From Lentzea albidocapillata subsp. violacea (lineage in GTDB: Bacteria; Actinomycetota; Actinomycetes; Mycobacteriales; Pseudonocardiaceae), in the NCBI RefSeq assembly GCF_900100275.1, contig NZ_FNET01000009.1, forward strand, positions 186,001 through 250,000: a stretch of 64,000 bases of DNA, read 5' to 3'. The number at the start of each line of letters is the position of its first letter. Within the stretch, counting starts at the first letter, position 1. A program made the translations under genes and the position numbers. This document shows positions 24,485 to 31,937 of this stretch, one piece after another. The notes under the pieces were generated by a model. The model was not told the DNA's origin. It made no database searches and worked only from the letters and a program-made list of their open reading frames with translations.

Positions 24485-26009
24485 TAGCGCCCCCGTCCTG
24501 CGGGCCTCGCCAGGTGGCGGGGTCGGGAACGTTGCGGCCGGTCTCGGTGAAGATCCGGGCGACCTCGGCGTCGACCTGGTCGTCGTCCCAGTCGGGGTGC
24601 ACGATCCGCACCCGCACGTCGGTCGACGCGGCCTCGGCGGCGAGCAACGCCTGCGCGGTGCGCGCCAGGTCGCCGACGTCGGCCTGCGCCTGGTCGCCGA
24701 AGCTCACGACCGGGTCCTCGTCCAGGGCGACGCCGGGCGTGCCGAACACGTGCCGGTCGACGTCGAGCAACGCCGCGGTGATCTGTGCGAGCGCAGCTGA
24801 CCAGTAACGCGACTTCTTGTCGCGAGTGGTCTCCGAGAGTTCGCGCCGGTCGACGACTTCGGTCGCGGTGACCCCGGTCGCGCGGCCGTTGGTCTCGCCA
24901 AAGCTGGACGGCGAGTACCCGGCGGCCCGCAAGATGTCGTGCGTGATCTGCTCGGCCGTGTCCTTGTGCTCGGCGACCCTGATCTCGAACTGCGTCGCGG
25001 TGATCGGCTTGGACTCGCTGCGACCGGTGAGCATGTTCAGCTCGGTGAACACCTCTTGGTCGTCGTCGAACATTGCGCCCTGACCGGGGCCGAGCGGTTG
25101 CAGGAATCCGGCTGGCACGATCAGCCGTGCGCGGGCGAGCCGGACGTCGCGGACCCATGACGAGTAGACCTCGTCGAGCACGTCGAGCAGCGGCTCGACG
25201 CCGTCGAAGTCACTGCGCCCCAACGGACGCAGCGCGGGCACCGACCGCCATTCACGTGACGGCCGGATGTTCGGGCAGTAGGCCGCAGTCAGTCGGCGTG
25301 TGCCGGTCTCGATCGCCCCGTTGGCGTCGACCAGCTCGGCGGCCCACGCCGTCGATGGGTGCTCGGTGAGCGGGATCGCGCGGCCGAGCTCATCCTCGGT
25401 GCCCAGGTGCAATGCGTGCACGATGCGGCCCGCTTCGTGCCGTTCGAGGTGGCGCAGCACCTCGGCGCCGTCCGACTGTGCGACGGTCTGCCAGAACGTG
25501 ACCGCGTGCAGCGTCTTCCAACGCCACTCGGGCACGGCGGCGTCGGCGTCGACCGCGTCGAGCATCGCGTGCGGGCGAACGTCGCCGTCCCACACCACCC
25601 GCAGGTACGCCCCGCCGAGCGCGGCGGCGACCTCGGCCGCTTCCAACAACGCGCTGTGCGTCTGCGGGGTGTTGATGATCCGGTCGAGCCGCGCCTGCGC
25701 GCTGGAGTTCTCGACGCGCACGCGGGGCGGCTCGGCGAACAGCAGGTCGGACGACATGGTTGCCAGGTCCGAGGCGAGCGGGATGTGCACGCGGGTTCGT
25801 TGCTGGCCACGCGGTGAGACCGGGCGCCCCCAGAAGAAGCGGCTCACCGCACCGACCAGGCCACCCCGGTACTGCGACGGTCGCGAGTGGACCACCGGGC
25901 CATTGCCGTAGTGCGCGGCGAGGTCCTCGGCCTTGCCCACGTACCAGGCGTTCCACTCGCGCATCTTGGTCGCAGCCTGATCGAAAGGCTTAGGCGGCCA
26001 TGAGTTCAC
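24462..26009 (-). CDS. Portal protein
   Basis: 515 residues of the SPP1 gp6-like portal family: MREWNAWYVGKAEDLAAHY, RVHIPLASDLATMSSDLLFAEPP, AALGGAYLRVVWD, a Gly/Asp-rich turn GPGQGAMFDDDQEVFTELN and the clip/stem helices around ILRAAGYSPSSFGE. It forms the dodecameric DNA gate. GGAGGGG precedes the GTG start. Lies between terminase and capsid genes, separated from the terminase by the extra gene at 26103. Confidence 0.92.
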   Translation of the reverse strand: MNSWPPKPFDQAATKMREWNAWYVGKAEDLAAHYGNGPVVHSRPSQYRGGLVGAVSRFFWGRPVSPRGQQRTRVHIPLASDLATMSSDLLFAEPPRVRVENSSAQARLDRIINTPQTHSALLEAAEVAAALGGAYLRVVWDGDVRPHAMLDAVDADAAVPEWRWKTLHAVTFWQTVAQSDGAEVLRHLERHEAGRIVHALHLGTEDELGRAIPLTEHPSTAWAAELVDANGAIETGTRRLTAAYCPNIRPSREWRSVPALRPLGRSDFDGVEPLLDVLDEVYSSWVRDVRLARARLIVPAGFLQPLGPGQGAMFDDDQEVFTELNMLTGRSESKPITATQFEIRVAEHKDTAEQITHDILRAAGYSPSSFGETNGRATGVTATEVVDRRELSETTRDKKSRYWSAALAQITAALLDVDRHVFGTPGVALDEDPVVSFGDQAQADVGDLARTAQALLAAEAASTDVRVRIVHPDWDDDQVDAEVARIFTETGRNVPDPATWRGPQDGGANGLGTVA

Positions 26010-26102
26010 CGTTCACCCCTCCAATCTCTTACTAGGAGGAGGTGAACGTGTGATTCAGTATTCAGTTGTCTTTCTTGGTTTTTCCTCTATTGAGGGTTCG
26101 AG

Positions 26103-26918
26103 TCACGCGGGCAAGGCCGGTGTTTCCAGCCTGCGATCTTCGTGCTTTGAAAGGTAGTAGACGCGCGTCTGCTGCAACACGGCGACATCGACAAGTGGCG
26201 GATTCGTCCCGCCGTTCCGGATCCTCCATCCCGCCAGATCACCGGGGATGTTCTCGACCGGATAGGCCCACAACTCGATGGCCCAGCGGTCGATCACTCC
26301 CTCGTCATACGGATCGCTGCATATCACGTGGCCAACGGTCTTCGCTGCGTCTGTGTTGCCTCCCTTGCGCGCGTCCCACGCTGCGGCCCACTCGTGAAGC
26401 GGCTTTGAGATTGTCAGCCTGAACTCGCAGCTTTCGCCTGGATTCAAGAAAACAGTGATGCGACCTGAACCGGGCGTGATGTTGCCGCCCTCAGGACGGA
26501 GAAGCTCGGTGTCGCCATCGATCCAGACACGCTGCGAACGATCTCCCTCGTTCTTGACATCGACTTGAGCGCCCAAGATTAGTTGCTGAAAGTCGTCATC
26601 CGTCCGGCGAAAGCTTCGCTCTGTTGGCCACGGCTGTGGAAGTCCGCTTCCACCATGACCCATGACGACCTCATTGCGAGTCGACGCTGCCCTGACCCAA
26701 AGACGCGGTGCGCGGGCATCGAGGCGGGCCTTCGTCGAATCGACTGCGACGCCTTGTGAAACCTCAAGTGAGCGACGGCCGACCTCGACCCCGGCATTAC
26801 CTGCCTCGGCTGTTCGCCTCGTTTCCTTTGCTTGCCAGGCGATCAACCCAGCGCTCAAACCCGTCACAAGCGCTCCGGCGCCAGTAGCGATGGCACCAAC
26901 TTGAGTCCAGTCCGTCAC
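26103..26918 (-). CDS. Membrane-anchored moron-like protein between terminase and portal
   Basis: 271 residues. One N-terminal transmembrane helix (AIATGAGALVTGLSAGLIAW) then a short helix and a beta-rich extracytoplasmic-or-cytoplasmic domain (RLWVRAASTRNEVV, ISKPLHEWAAAWDARKGG, WAIELWAYPVENIPGD). GGGAG precedes the GTG. Codon use is less GC-rich than in neighbours. It interrupts the terminase-portal junction, where no structural gene is expected; a superinfection-exclusion or lysogen-surface role is possible but only inferred. No family recognised. Confidence 0.75.
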   Translation of the reverse strand: MTDWTQVGAIATGAGALVTGLSAGLIAWQAKETRRTAEAGNAGVEVGRRSLEVSQGVAVDSTKARLDARAPRLWVRAASTRNEVVMGHGGSGLPQPWPTERSFRRTDDDFQQLILGAQVDVKNEGDRSQRVWIDGDTELLRPEGGNITPGSGRITVFLNPGESCEFRLTISKPLHEWAAAWDARKGGNTDAAKTVGHVICSDPYDEGVIDRWAIELWAYPVENIPGDLAGWRIRNGGTNPPLVDVAVLQQTRVYYLSKHEDRRLETPALPA

Positions 26919-26994
26919 TGGAACACTCCCACGGCTCTACATCGACTTGGATCGACGGAAGATAGCCGATAGGTCTGACAGTTCGACGTGACGG

Positions 26995-28254
26995 TTAGGC
27001 GGCGAGCGCCAAGGTTGCTCGCCACAGGTTCTCAGTGGTGGTGATGGCGTAGCGACCGGCGTCGAGCGAGTGGTCGGCGACCTTGATCGGGCGGTCCTCG
27101 CCCTTGGTAGTCGCCTTGTCGTCCCACGCGTAGCCGGGCGCCTCGGCGACGAACCCGGTACACCGGTCAGCGACCTTGAGCCGCTTCTCGGCGAGCAGGC
27201 TCGATACGACGCGGATGCCGTATGCGACGTCGTTGTCGGCGGCGGCCGTGGTGACGCCGTCGTTGTGGAGCTGCACCCGCAGCGACGCGGCCGACGGGTC
27301 GGCAACGATCCACTGCGGACGCAGCGCACTCGGGCGCGGCAGATGCGGAAGCGTGAGCCAGTCGCGCAGCCCGGCGGACAGCTGCGCGTCGGTGAGCCGC
27401 GCCTGCGCGTGCGCCGGGTCGTGGCGCCACTCGTCGACCAGGTACAGCCGATCGTCGATACCCTCGCCGAGCAGAATCGCCGACGTCGGGTTCGTGGTGC
27501 CGTAGTCGATCCCGACGGCGAGCAGTCGGGCCATGTCGGGCAGCTCGGCCCACGGCACGACGTGCTCGGCGGGCGACCACATGTCGAACACAGCCCCTTC
27601 GGCCGCGACCCATTCGCCTTTGACGAACCGCCGGAACCACAGGCCCGTGTACTCGCGGCGGATCGAGTCTTTGTAGGACTCCGTCAGCGCTGGGTTGTCG
27701 TCGAGCGTGAACGCGAACGATCGCCAGTCGGGCAGATCGGCGAGCCGGTCGAGGTAGCGGCGCCGCACCCAATGGGCCGGCGAGTCAGGGTTCGTCGTGG
27801 CGAAAAGCTGCGCACCGGGGACGCTCATCCGGCCGAGCAACTGCACGAAAAACTCTTCTGAGATAACGGTTAGCTCGTCGACGTAGGCACCGCAGCACGT
27901 CAGGCCGCGCAGCACCTTCTCGGCTTTCGAGTCGCTCGCGCCGAGCACGTACACGACGCGGTCGAGGATGCGCGCGGTAGGCGCCCCCGGCGTGTAGTGC
28001 ACAAGATCGGCGATCGGCCCGAACAGCGACGGGTCCTGCAGCGGTGCGAACACGTTGCGCGCCACCGAGTCCCGCGTGCGGCCGACGACTACGAGCTGAC
28101 CACCACGCGGCGCGTTCGCGACGTAGATCAACCAGCGCAGCAGGCTTGCGATGGTCTTGCCGCTGCGGATAGCCCCGGACCAGATCGACACGCGCGTCGT
28201 CGACTCGCGCAGCGATTCGAGCTGTTTCGGTGATAAAGGTGAGTCGACCTGCAA
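26995..28254 (-). CDS. terL: Terminase large subunit (PBSX type)
   Basis: 419 residues. Walker A SGAIRSGKT near residue 30, adenine/coupling strand VVVGRTRDS, Walker B-type GAYVDELTVISEE, coupling ATTNPDSPAHW, and the nuclease domain with GIDYGTTNPTSAIL and WIVADPSAAS, matching the terminase_3/PBSX family. The ATPase packs DNA and the RNase H-like nuclease cuts the concatemer. TTG start at 28254; a later start is possible. Confidence 0.95.
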   Translation of the reverse strand: MQVDSPLSPKQLESLRESTTRVSIWSGAIRSGKTIASLLRWLIYVANAPRGGQLVVVGRTRDSVARNVFAPLQDPSLFGPIADLVHYTPGAPTARILDRVVYVLGASDSKAEKVLRGLTCCGAYVDELTVISEEFFVQLLGRMSVPGAQLFATTNPDSPAHWVRRRYLDRLADLPDWRSFAFTLDDNPALTESYKDSIRREYTGLWFRRFVKGEWVAAEGAVFDMWSPAEHVVPWAELPDMARLLAVGIDYGTTNPTSAILLGEGIDDRLYLVDEWRHDPAHAQARLTDAQLSAGLRDWLTLPHLPRPSALRPQWIVADPSAASLRVQLHNDGVTTAAADNDVAYGIRVVSSLLAEKRLKVADRCTGFVAEAPGYAWDDKATTKGEDRPIKVADHSLDAGRYAITTTENLWRATLALAA

Positions 28255-28272
28255 CGACTCACCTCACCGGCC

Positions 28273-28875
28273 TTACCTATCGGGTTCGGTCTCGGGCGAC
28301 ATGAAGGCGGCCGGATCGAACGACAGATCGTCAGACGGACCGAGGATGTCGTCGATGATCTCCTCGGCGAGAGCGCGGCAAGCCTGCTCGATCGTCTCGA
28401 CGTCGACGAGTCCGCAGATCATGAGGCGGTCGGTTCCGGTCGCGACGCGGAGAGACAGACGACTACCGGGCAGGCTGCGCAGCGAGCTATTGCCGGTAGG
28501 ACCAGGCAACGCCTCGTCACCGGTGAGCACAGCCTCGTCGAGGTGTTCGAGGCTGTTGCGCACAAGGCGCATCAGCCGGTCCTCGGTCGGGCTCACCTCT
28601 CCGCGCGCCGTGAGCATTCGTCCGGCCCACTTGTGGAACTGCTGAACGGCGACGGCGAGCAGGTGCTGCTCAACCCACGCAGCGCCGAACACCTCGGCAT
28701 CGTCGAAGGCGTCGAGGTCTCCAGCCTGACCACGTGCGAACGCATCGTCGAGCGCGGAAGCCCGCTCGACGGCTGCACGAAGTCGCTGCACCTGGCGGGC
28801 CGTGCCCTGCGCCCAACTTTGTGCGAGGTCGCGCGCGGCCCAGTATTCAGAGCTTCTCTCCTGATCGGCGGTCAC
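28273..28875 (-). CDS. Hypothetical helical protein between terminase subunits
   Basis: 200 residues, almost entirely helical (EYWAARDLAQSWAQGTARQVQRL; AWVEQHLLAVAVQQFHKWAGRML; RLMRLVRNSLEHLDEAVL). The pattern resembles HEPN-like or abortive-infection helical bundles, including an R-x4/5-H-like NSLEHLDE segment, but this is weak. It interrupts the small and large terminase genes. GTG start at 28875. Function unknown. Confidence 0.7.
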   Translation of the reverse strand: MTADQERSSEYWAARDLAQSWAQGTARQVQRLRAAVERASALDDAFARGQAGDLDAFDDAEVFGAAWVEQHLLAVAVQQFHKWAGRMLTARGEVSPTEDRLMRLVRNSLEHLDEAVLTGDEALPGPTGNSSLRSLPGSRLSLRVATGTDRLMICGLVDVETIEQACRALAEEIIDDILGPSDDLSFDPAAFMSPETEPDR

Positions 28876-28884
28876 CCGCGAACC

Positions 28885-29370
28885 CTACGGCGCGGTGACG
28901 ATTCCCAGGGCCACGGCGAGCCCGCCCAACATGCTCTTGGCGCCCTCGCTGCCCTTCTCGGCGTCGATCGCTTCGAGCCGGGCGGCTGCGCCGAGGTGCG
29001 TCGACAGCGCGCTCGCGAGTGACTTCTCGTCCTGCGCGGGCACGTGGTCGAGGGTCTTGGTTTCGATGCCATGCACCGTCGTCGCGGTGAACTTGTAGCC
29101 CGGCGACTCCAGTCGGGCGAGCACCTGTTCGGCGCGGCCGTAGAGCCTGCTGGTGATCTCCGTGCGCCGGGCGCGGTTGTCGATCTGCCGGGCCTGCGTC
29201 GCGGCGGCCGTCTTGCTGCGGTCGAACGACAGGCCCAACTCGCGGGCGATCACGGTCACCGTCGATGCCGAGCGCCCGGTTACACGGGCGATGTCGTTGC
29301 GGCTCTTGCCTTCCGAGTGCAACTCGCGCACGCGGTCGCGGTCGGCGTCGGTGACCAGGTTGCGAGGCAA
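28885..29370 (-). CDS. terS: Terminase small subunit
   Basis: 161 residues. N-terminal helix-turn-helix (DRDRVRELHSEGKSRNDIAR, VTGRSASTVTVIARELGLSF) for DNA recognition, followed by helices for oligomerisation. Position just upstream of the large terminase (one unknown gene between) supports the call. TTG start at 29370 with GAGGTGA upstream. Confidence 0.82.
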   Translation of the reverse strand: MPRNLVTDADRDRVRELHSEGKSRNDIARVTGRSASTVTVIARELGLSFDRSKTAAATQARQIDNRARRTEITSRLYGRAEQVLARLESPGYKFTATTVHGIETKTLDHVPAQDEKSLASALSTHLGAAARLEAIDAEKGSEGAKSMLGGLAVALGIVTAP

Positions 29371-29484
29371 GGGAAATCACCTCGCCTGCGGCCAGAAATG
29401 CGACGGCCCCGAGACCGGGGGAGGTGGGTCTCGGGGCCGTTGTGCCGGGAGATGGGCACAGTTCACCCGCTGCGGTTTCGCAGT

Positions 29485-30381
29485 TTAGGCACATGAAGAC
29501 TCAGCGCGGGTGACACGCGACCTCGTCGGGGTCGCGAGCGCGACGTCGATCACCTCGCCGACCAGGTACCGGGGCTGGCCCTGCGCGTCCGGCGCACGTC
29601 GAGTGAGCTTGCCGCTTCGTGCCCACGTGCGCAGCGAGTTTGCCGACAGCTCGCGGCCGAGCAGCTTCGGCAACGCGCGGGCGATCTCGGCGGCCGTTCC
29701 GAGGTGCCCGCGCGCGGCATCGAGCAACTCGGCCCGCAGCGCCTCGACCTCGTGTCGGGTTTCGCACTCGCGGCACCGAACCGTCTCGCGGTCCGGGCGC
29801 GCGTAGAGATCGGCGCCGCAGTCCGGACACGGCCCGCAGTAGACCCGTGCCGGAGCCAGGTCGACCGCTCGGCGGGTCCGCTCGACGGCGTCGGCGATCT
29901 CGTCGACCAGCTCGCCGCCCGCAGGGTGGTACTCGATCCATGACGGGTGGCGCCGCAACCACGCGGCCATCTCCGCGAGGGTGTCGTCGAGGTCCAGCGG
30001 GTCCAGCTCGGTCGCCCTGGTCTTGTCCGCGGTGATGACCACGCGGCGTGGCCCGTGCGTCTCCCACAGGTCACGGACCCAGGTCGACAGAACCGACCGC
30101 AGGTCGCGACCGACCTCGGCGGCGCCGTCGTTGTACGGCAGCCCTACCTCGGCACTGCGCGAACCGACGGGCATCCCGGTTCGCGCCTGCCGGGCGATCG
30201 TGGTGTCGAGTTCCTCGGCGAGGTCGGCCACGTCGGCGAGGTCGCCGTCGAGCCTGCCGAGACACACCCCGCACACGTAGGCCTCGGGGTCGGTCGGGTG
30301 CTCGCAGGTCGGCGAGGTACAGGTGATCACCCTGTGACCGTCGCCCGCCGATGTCACCGGCTCGGAGGTCGTGACCTGCAT
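29485..30381 (-). CDS. Zinc-ribbon and helix-turn-helix DNA-binding protein, first late gene
   Basis: 298 residues. N-terminal Cys pairs (CTSPTCEH...CGVC) and a central zinc ribbon (CGPCPDCGADLYA ... VRCREC), then a C-terminal HTH with TAAEIARALPKLLGRELSANSL and RTWARSGKLTRR, a MerR/Xre-like winged helix common in actinophages. It is first in the leftward structural operon and lies next to the palindrome array 30491-30576, so it may bind there or assist packaging. Inference only. Confidence 0.75.
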   Translation of the reverse strand: MQVTTSEPVTSAGDGHRVITCTSPTCEHPTDPEAYVCGVCLGRLDGDLADVADLAEELDTTIARQARTGMPVGSRSAEVGLPYNDGAAEVGRDLRSVLSTWVRDLWETHGPRRVVITADKTRATELDPLDLDDTLAEMAAWLRRHPSWIEYHPAGGELVDEIADAVERTRRAVDLAPARVYCGPCPDCGADLYARPDRETVRCRECETRHEVEALRAELLDAARGHLGTAAEIARALPKLLGRELSANSLRTWARSGKLTRRAPDAQGQPRYLVGEVIDVALATPTRSRVTRAESSCA

Positions 30382-30431
30382 CGACGAGGACGTGCGGCCG
30401 TCGCCTTAGTCCGGTGTGGATAACCCTTTGG

Positions 30432-30466
30432 CGGTGCCGCTCTGCGGTGCTCTGCGGTGCTCTGCG
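30432..30466. repeat. Short tandem repeat of a 10-bp unit
   Basis: TCTGCGGTGC is present twice in full and followed by TCTGCG, with a degenerate copy before it, between the late operon start and the palindrome array. Function unknown; may be part of a control or packaging site. Confidence 0.7.
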
Positions 30467-30490
30467 TTCAATTGAACAGAGGTCGTCCCG

Positions 30491-30576
30491 GAGTTTCGAG
30501 TTACGCGAAACTCGAAACGTTCTGGGTTTCGTCCGAACGAAACTCGGATGGGACCCCGGTTTCGTGGGCACGAAAC
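30491..30576. promoter_or_regulatory. Three GTTTCG/CGAAAC palindromes at about 33-bp spacing
   Basis: IR1 GAGTTTCG-N7-CGAAACTC (30491-30513), IR2 GTTTCGT-N4-ACGAAAC (30526-30543), IR3 GTTTCGT-N4-ACGAAAC (30559-30576). Centres are 32.5 and 33 bp apart, so the sites fall on nearly the same helical face. They lie upstream of the leftward structural genes and the rightward 44-residue gene, where a repressor or late activator would act; a packaging or replication site is the alternative. Confidence 0.7.
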
Positions 30577-30626
30577 CCCAACACTAATCTGCTGTGGTCA
30601 GATCGTCGACGGCAGAGGGAGGTGGA

Positions 30627-30761
30627 ATGGGAAGCAAACCCAAGGAGTGTTGCTGCGTCGAGGTGCACCGAACGGTGCGGCTCGCGCTGGTCCTGGCGGG
30701 CGCCCTGGTGTTGCAGGGCTTCGCGCTGCTAGGACAGAGCGGCTACCCGCTGGTGGCCTAG
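30627..30761 (+). CDS. 44-residue membrane peptide
   Basis: ATG at 30627 is preceded by AGAGGGAGGTGG. The peptide is MGSKPKECCCVEVHRTVRLA, then one hydrophobic helix (LVLAGALVLQGFALLG) and a short end. Three consecutive Cys and a basic patch precede the helix. It is transcribed opposite to the late operon from the same control region. Function unknown; the good ribosome site and clean membrane helix support it. Confidence 0.6.
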   Translation: MGSKPKECCCVEVHRTVRLALVLAGALVLQGFALLGQSGYPLVA

Positions 30762-30782
30762 CAGCACGAGCGCTTTCCTGAC

Positions 30783-30851
30783 GGGGGCGGTGACCGGTCT
30801 CGGTCGAGGTGATGCAACACCTCGGCCGGGAGATGTCCGGTCGCTGCCCCC
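30783..30851. other. 69-nt imperfect palindrome / long hairpin
   Basis: Outer arms GGGGGCGGTGACCGG and CCGGTCGCTGCCCCC pair with two wobble or mismatch positions; inner arms CGAGGTG/CACCTCG close a 6-nt loop; the parts between also pair with G-U pairs. Lies 21 bp after the stop of the 44-residue gene. It could be that gene's terminator, a structured RNA, or a DNA hairpin used in replication. No long T tract follows. Confidence 0.6.
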
Positions 30852-30879
30852 TGTTGCTCAGAGCGGAAACGTTACGGAA

Positions 30880-31090
30880 CCTCCGAGACGGCATCACACT
30901 ACCGCACCTATTAATGGCGTGATGTTATGAGGTCAAGTTAGGTGCGATGTTATTACGCAGCTTTTGACCAGCGATGAAGTCTGGACAGACGTCATGATGT
31001 CTGTCCGTCAAGTTAGAGATGGGGTTAGAGATGGAGTTGTCTAACTTGATCGGCAGGTAACTTAGTCATCTCTATCTGTGGCTGCGAAGC
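30880..31090. promoter_or_regulatory. AT-rich, repeat-rich control region or replication origin candidate
   Basis: No gene between 30762 and 31092. GC falls far below the phage average. CAAGTTAGA at 31009-31017 faces TCTAACTTG at 31040-31048, with a third CAAGTTAG near 30934; GTTAGAGATGG is repeated in tandem near 31012 and 31024; GTGATGTTAT and GCGATGTTAT near 30919 and 30944 form another pair; a 24-bp near-palindrome GGACAGAC-N8-GTCTGTCC lies at 30983-31006. Iterons plus AT-rich DNA between early and late operons suggest an origin or master switch. Confidence 0.55.
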
Positions 31091-31092
31091 GA

Positions 31093-31449
31093 TCAGAACG
31101 GCGGGACGTCGTCGCTCTCGGCCCTAGGACGCAGGAAGTCGCGTGCGACCCAGTGACGCACCCAGTCCTCGCCGAAGAACGGCACACCCGGTTGGTACGC
31201 GGTCAGGCCCATCCATGAGTTGTTCGCGACTCGTAGCCACCGGTGTACCTCGCCCTTCGCGAAGCCCTGCCCGTCGGTCACGGCCAAGGCTCGCGGGCTG
31301 AAGCCTCGATGTGCGATCAGGCTTGTCGGCCTTCCGACGGCTTGCCCGATCGCTCTCTTGTGGACCTCGGCGACGTCGACCCACACCAGTTCGGGCGGAT
31401 CGCACACACGCCACAGCGGTGAGGGCTGCTCCGCTTGGACGTCGACCAT
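31093..31449 (-). CDS. Hypothetical protein, last early gene
   Basis: 118 residues from ATG at 31449 (weak ribosome site): PLWRVCDPPELVWVDVAEVHKRA, then GEVHRWLRVANNSWMGLTAYQPG and VPFFGEDWVRHWVARDFLRP. Trp-rich soluble protein of a type seen in actinomycete integrated elements. The open frame continues to 32031 with low-complexity sequence that I reject. Function unknown. Confidence 0.6.
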   Translation of the reverse strand: MVDVQAEQPSPLWRVCDPPELVWVDVAEVHKRAIGQAVGRPTSLIAHRGFSPRALAVTDGQGFAKGEVHRWLRVANNSWMGLTAYQPGVPFFGEDWVRHWVARDFLRPRAESDDVPPF

Positions 31450-31655
31450 GTGTTCGATACTGCGTTCCGTGTGCTCTGTTCTGCAAGCTCGACGCCGTCG
31501 TACGCCTCTACGTCGTCGGGTACGGGGGTACCCTCGTGGGTGCACGCGCAGTACGGGATCGTGCCCGAGTCCCAGCGTTGCAGGTACCCAGGACCCTGGA
31601 GCCATTGCAGTCCCAGCACTACGAAGCCGGATCGGCAGGCGAGGCGTAGGCGGCG

Positions 31656-31683
31656 GGACACTCCATCCGTCCTGGGAGTGTCC
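31656..31683 (+). promoter_or_regulatory. Hairpin covering the ribosome site of the next gene
   Basis: GGACACTCC (31656-31664) and GGAGTGTCC (31675-31683) form a 9-bp perfect stem that ends one base before the ATG at 31684. The GGGAG ribosome site lies in the right arm, so folding would block translation. It could equally be an operator. Confidence 0.6.
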
Positions 31684-31884
31684 ATGTTGCTTCTGTCCCT
31701 GCTGGTCGCCTGCGTTGTCTTTGTCATCGCGGTGAGCGGCTGTGCCGCCCGCGTCGCTCTGTCCAATTCGGACAAGCAACGCCGAGCGGACGCCGTGAAG
31801 GTACTCAAGTTGGTGTGGGGTACTACGGGACTCGCTGGCCTTGTCCTCGCCGTCGTGAAGCTGCACGAAAGCGGTGTGTTCTAA
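31684..31884 (+). CDS. Small two-helix membrane protein
   Basis: 66 residues with two hydrophobic helices (LLLSLLVACVVFVIAVSGC and GTTGLAGLVLAVV) linked by a charged loop (SNSDKQRRADAVKVLK). GGGAG lies six bases before the ATG. It is on the plus strand between leftward early genes and ends at a strong terminator. A small moron or membrane regulator is possible; no family recognised. Between 31450 and 31683 I see no convincing gene. Confidence 0.65.
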   Translation: MLLLSLLVACVVFVIAVSGCAARVALSNSDKQRRADAVKVLKLVWGTTGLAGLVLAVVKLHESGVF

Positions 31885-31893
31885 CTGGAGACA

Positions 31894-31923
31894 GTGCCGT
31901 CCGCAGCTTGTCGCGGACGGCAC
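31894..31923. terminator. Bidirectional terminator
   Basis: An 11-bp perfect stem GTGCCGTCCGC / GCGGACGGCAC with an 8-nt loop between the convergent 31684 gene and the WhiB gene. Confidence 0.8.
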
Positions 31924-31937
31924 CGCACCGGTTCGGC

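Noticed and set aside
31450..31683. Possible leftward gene upstream of 31449 in two frames
   Set aside because: Neither frame has a ribosome site, and the residues look like translated non-coding sequence.
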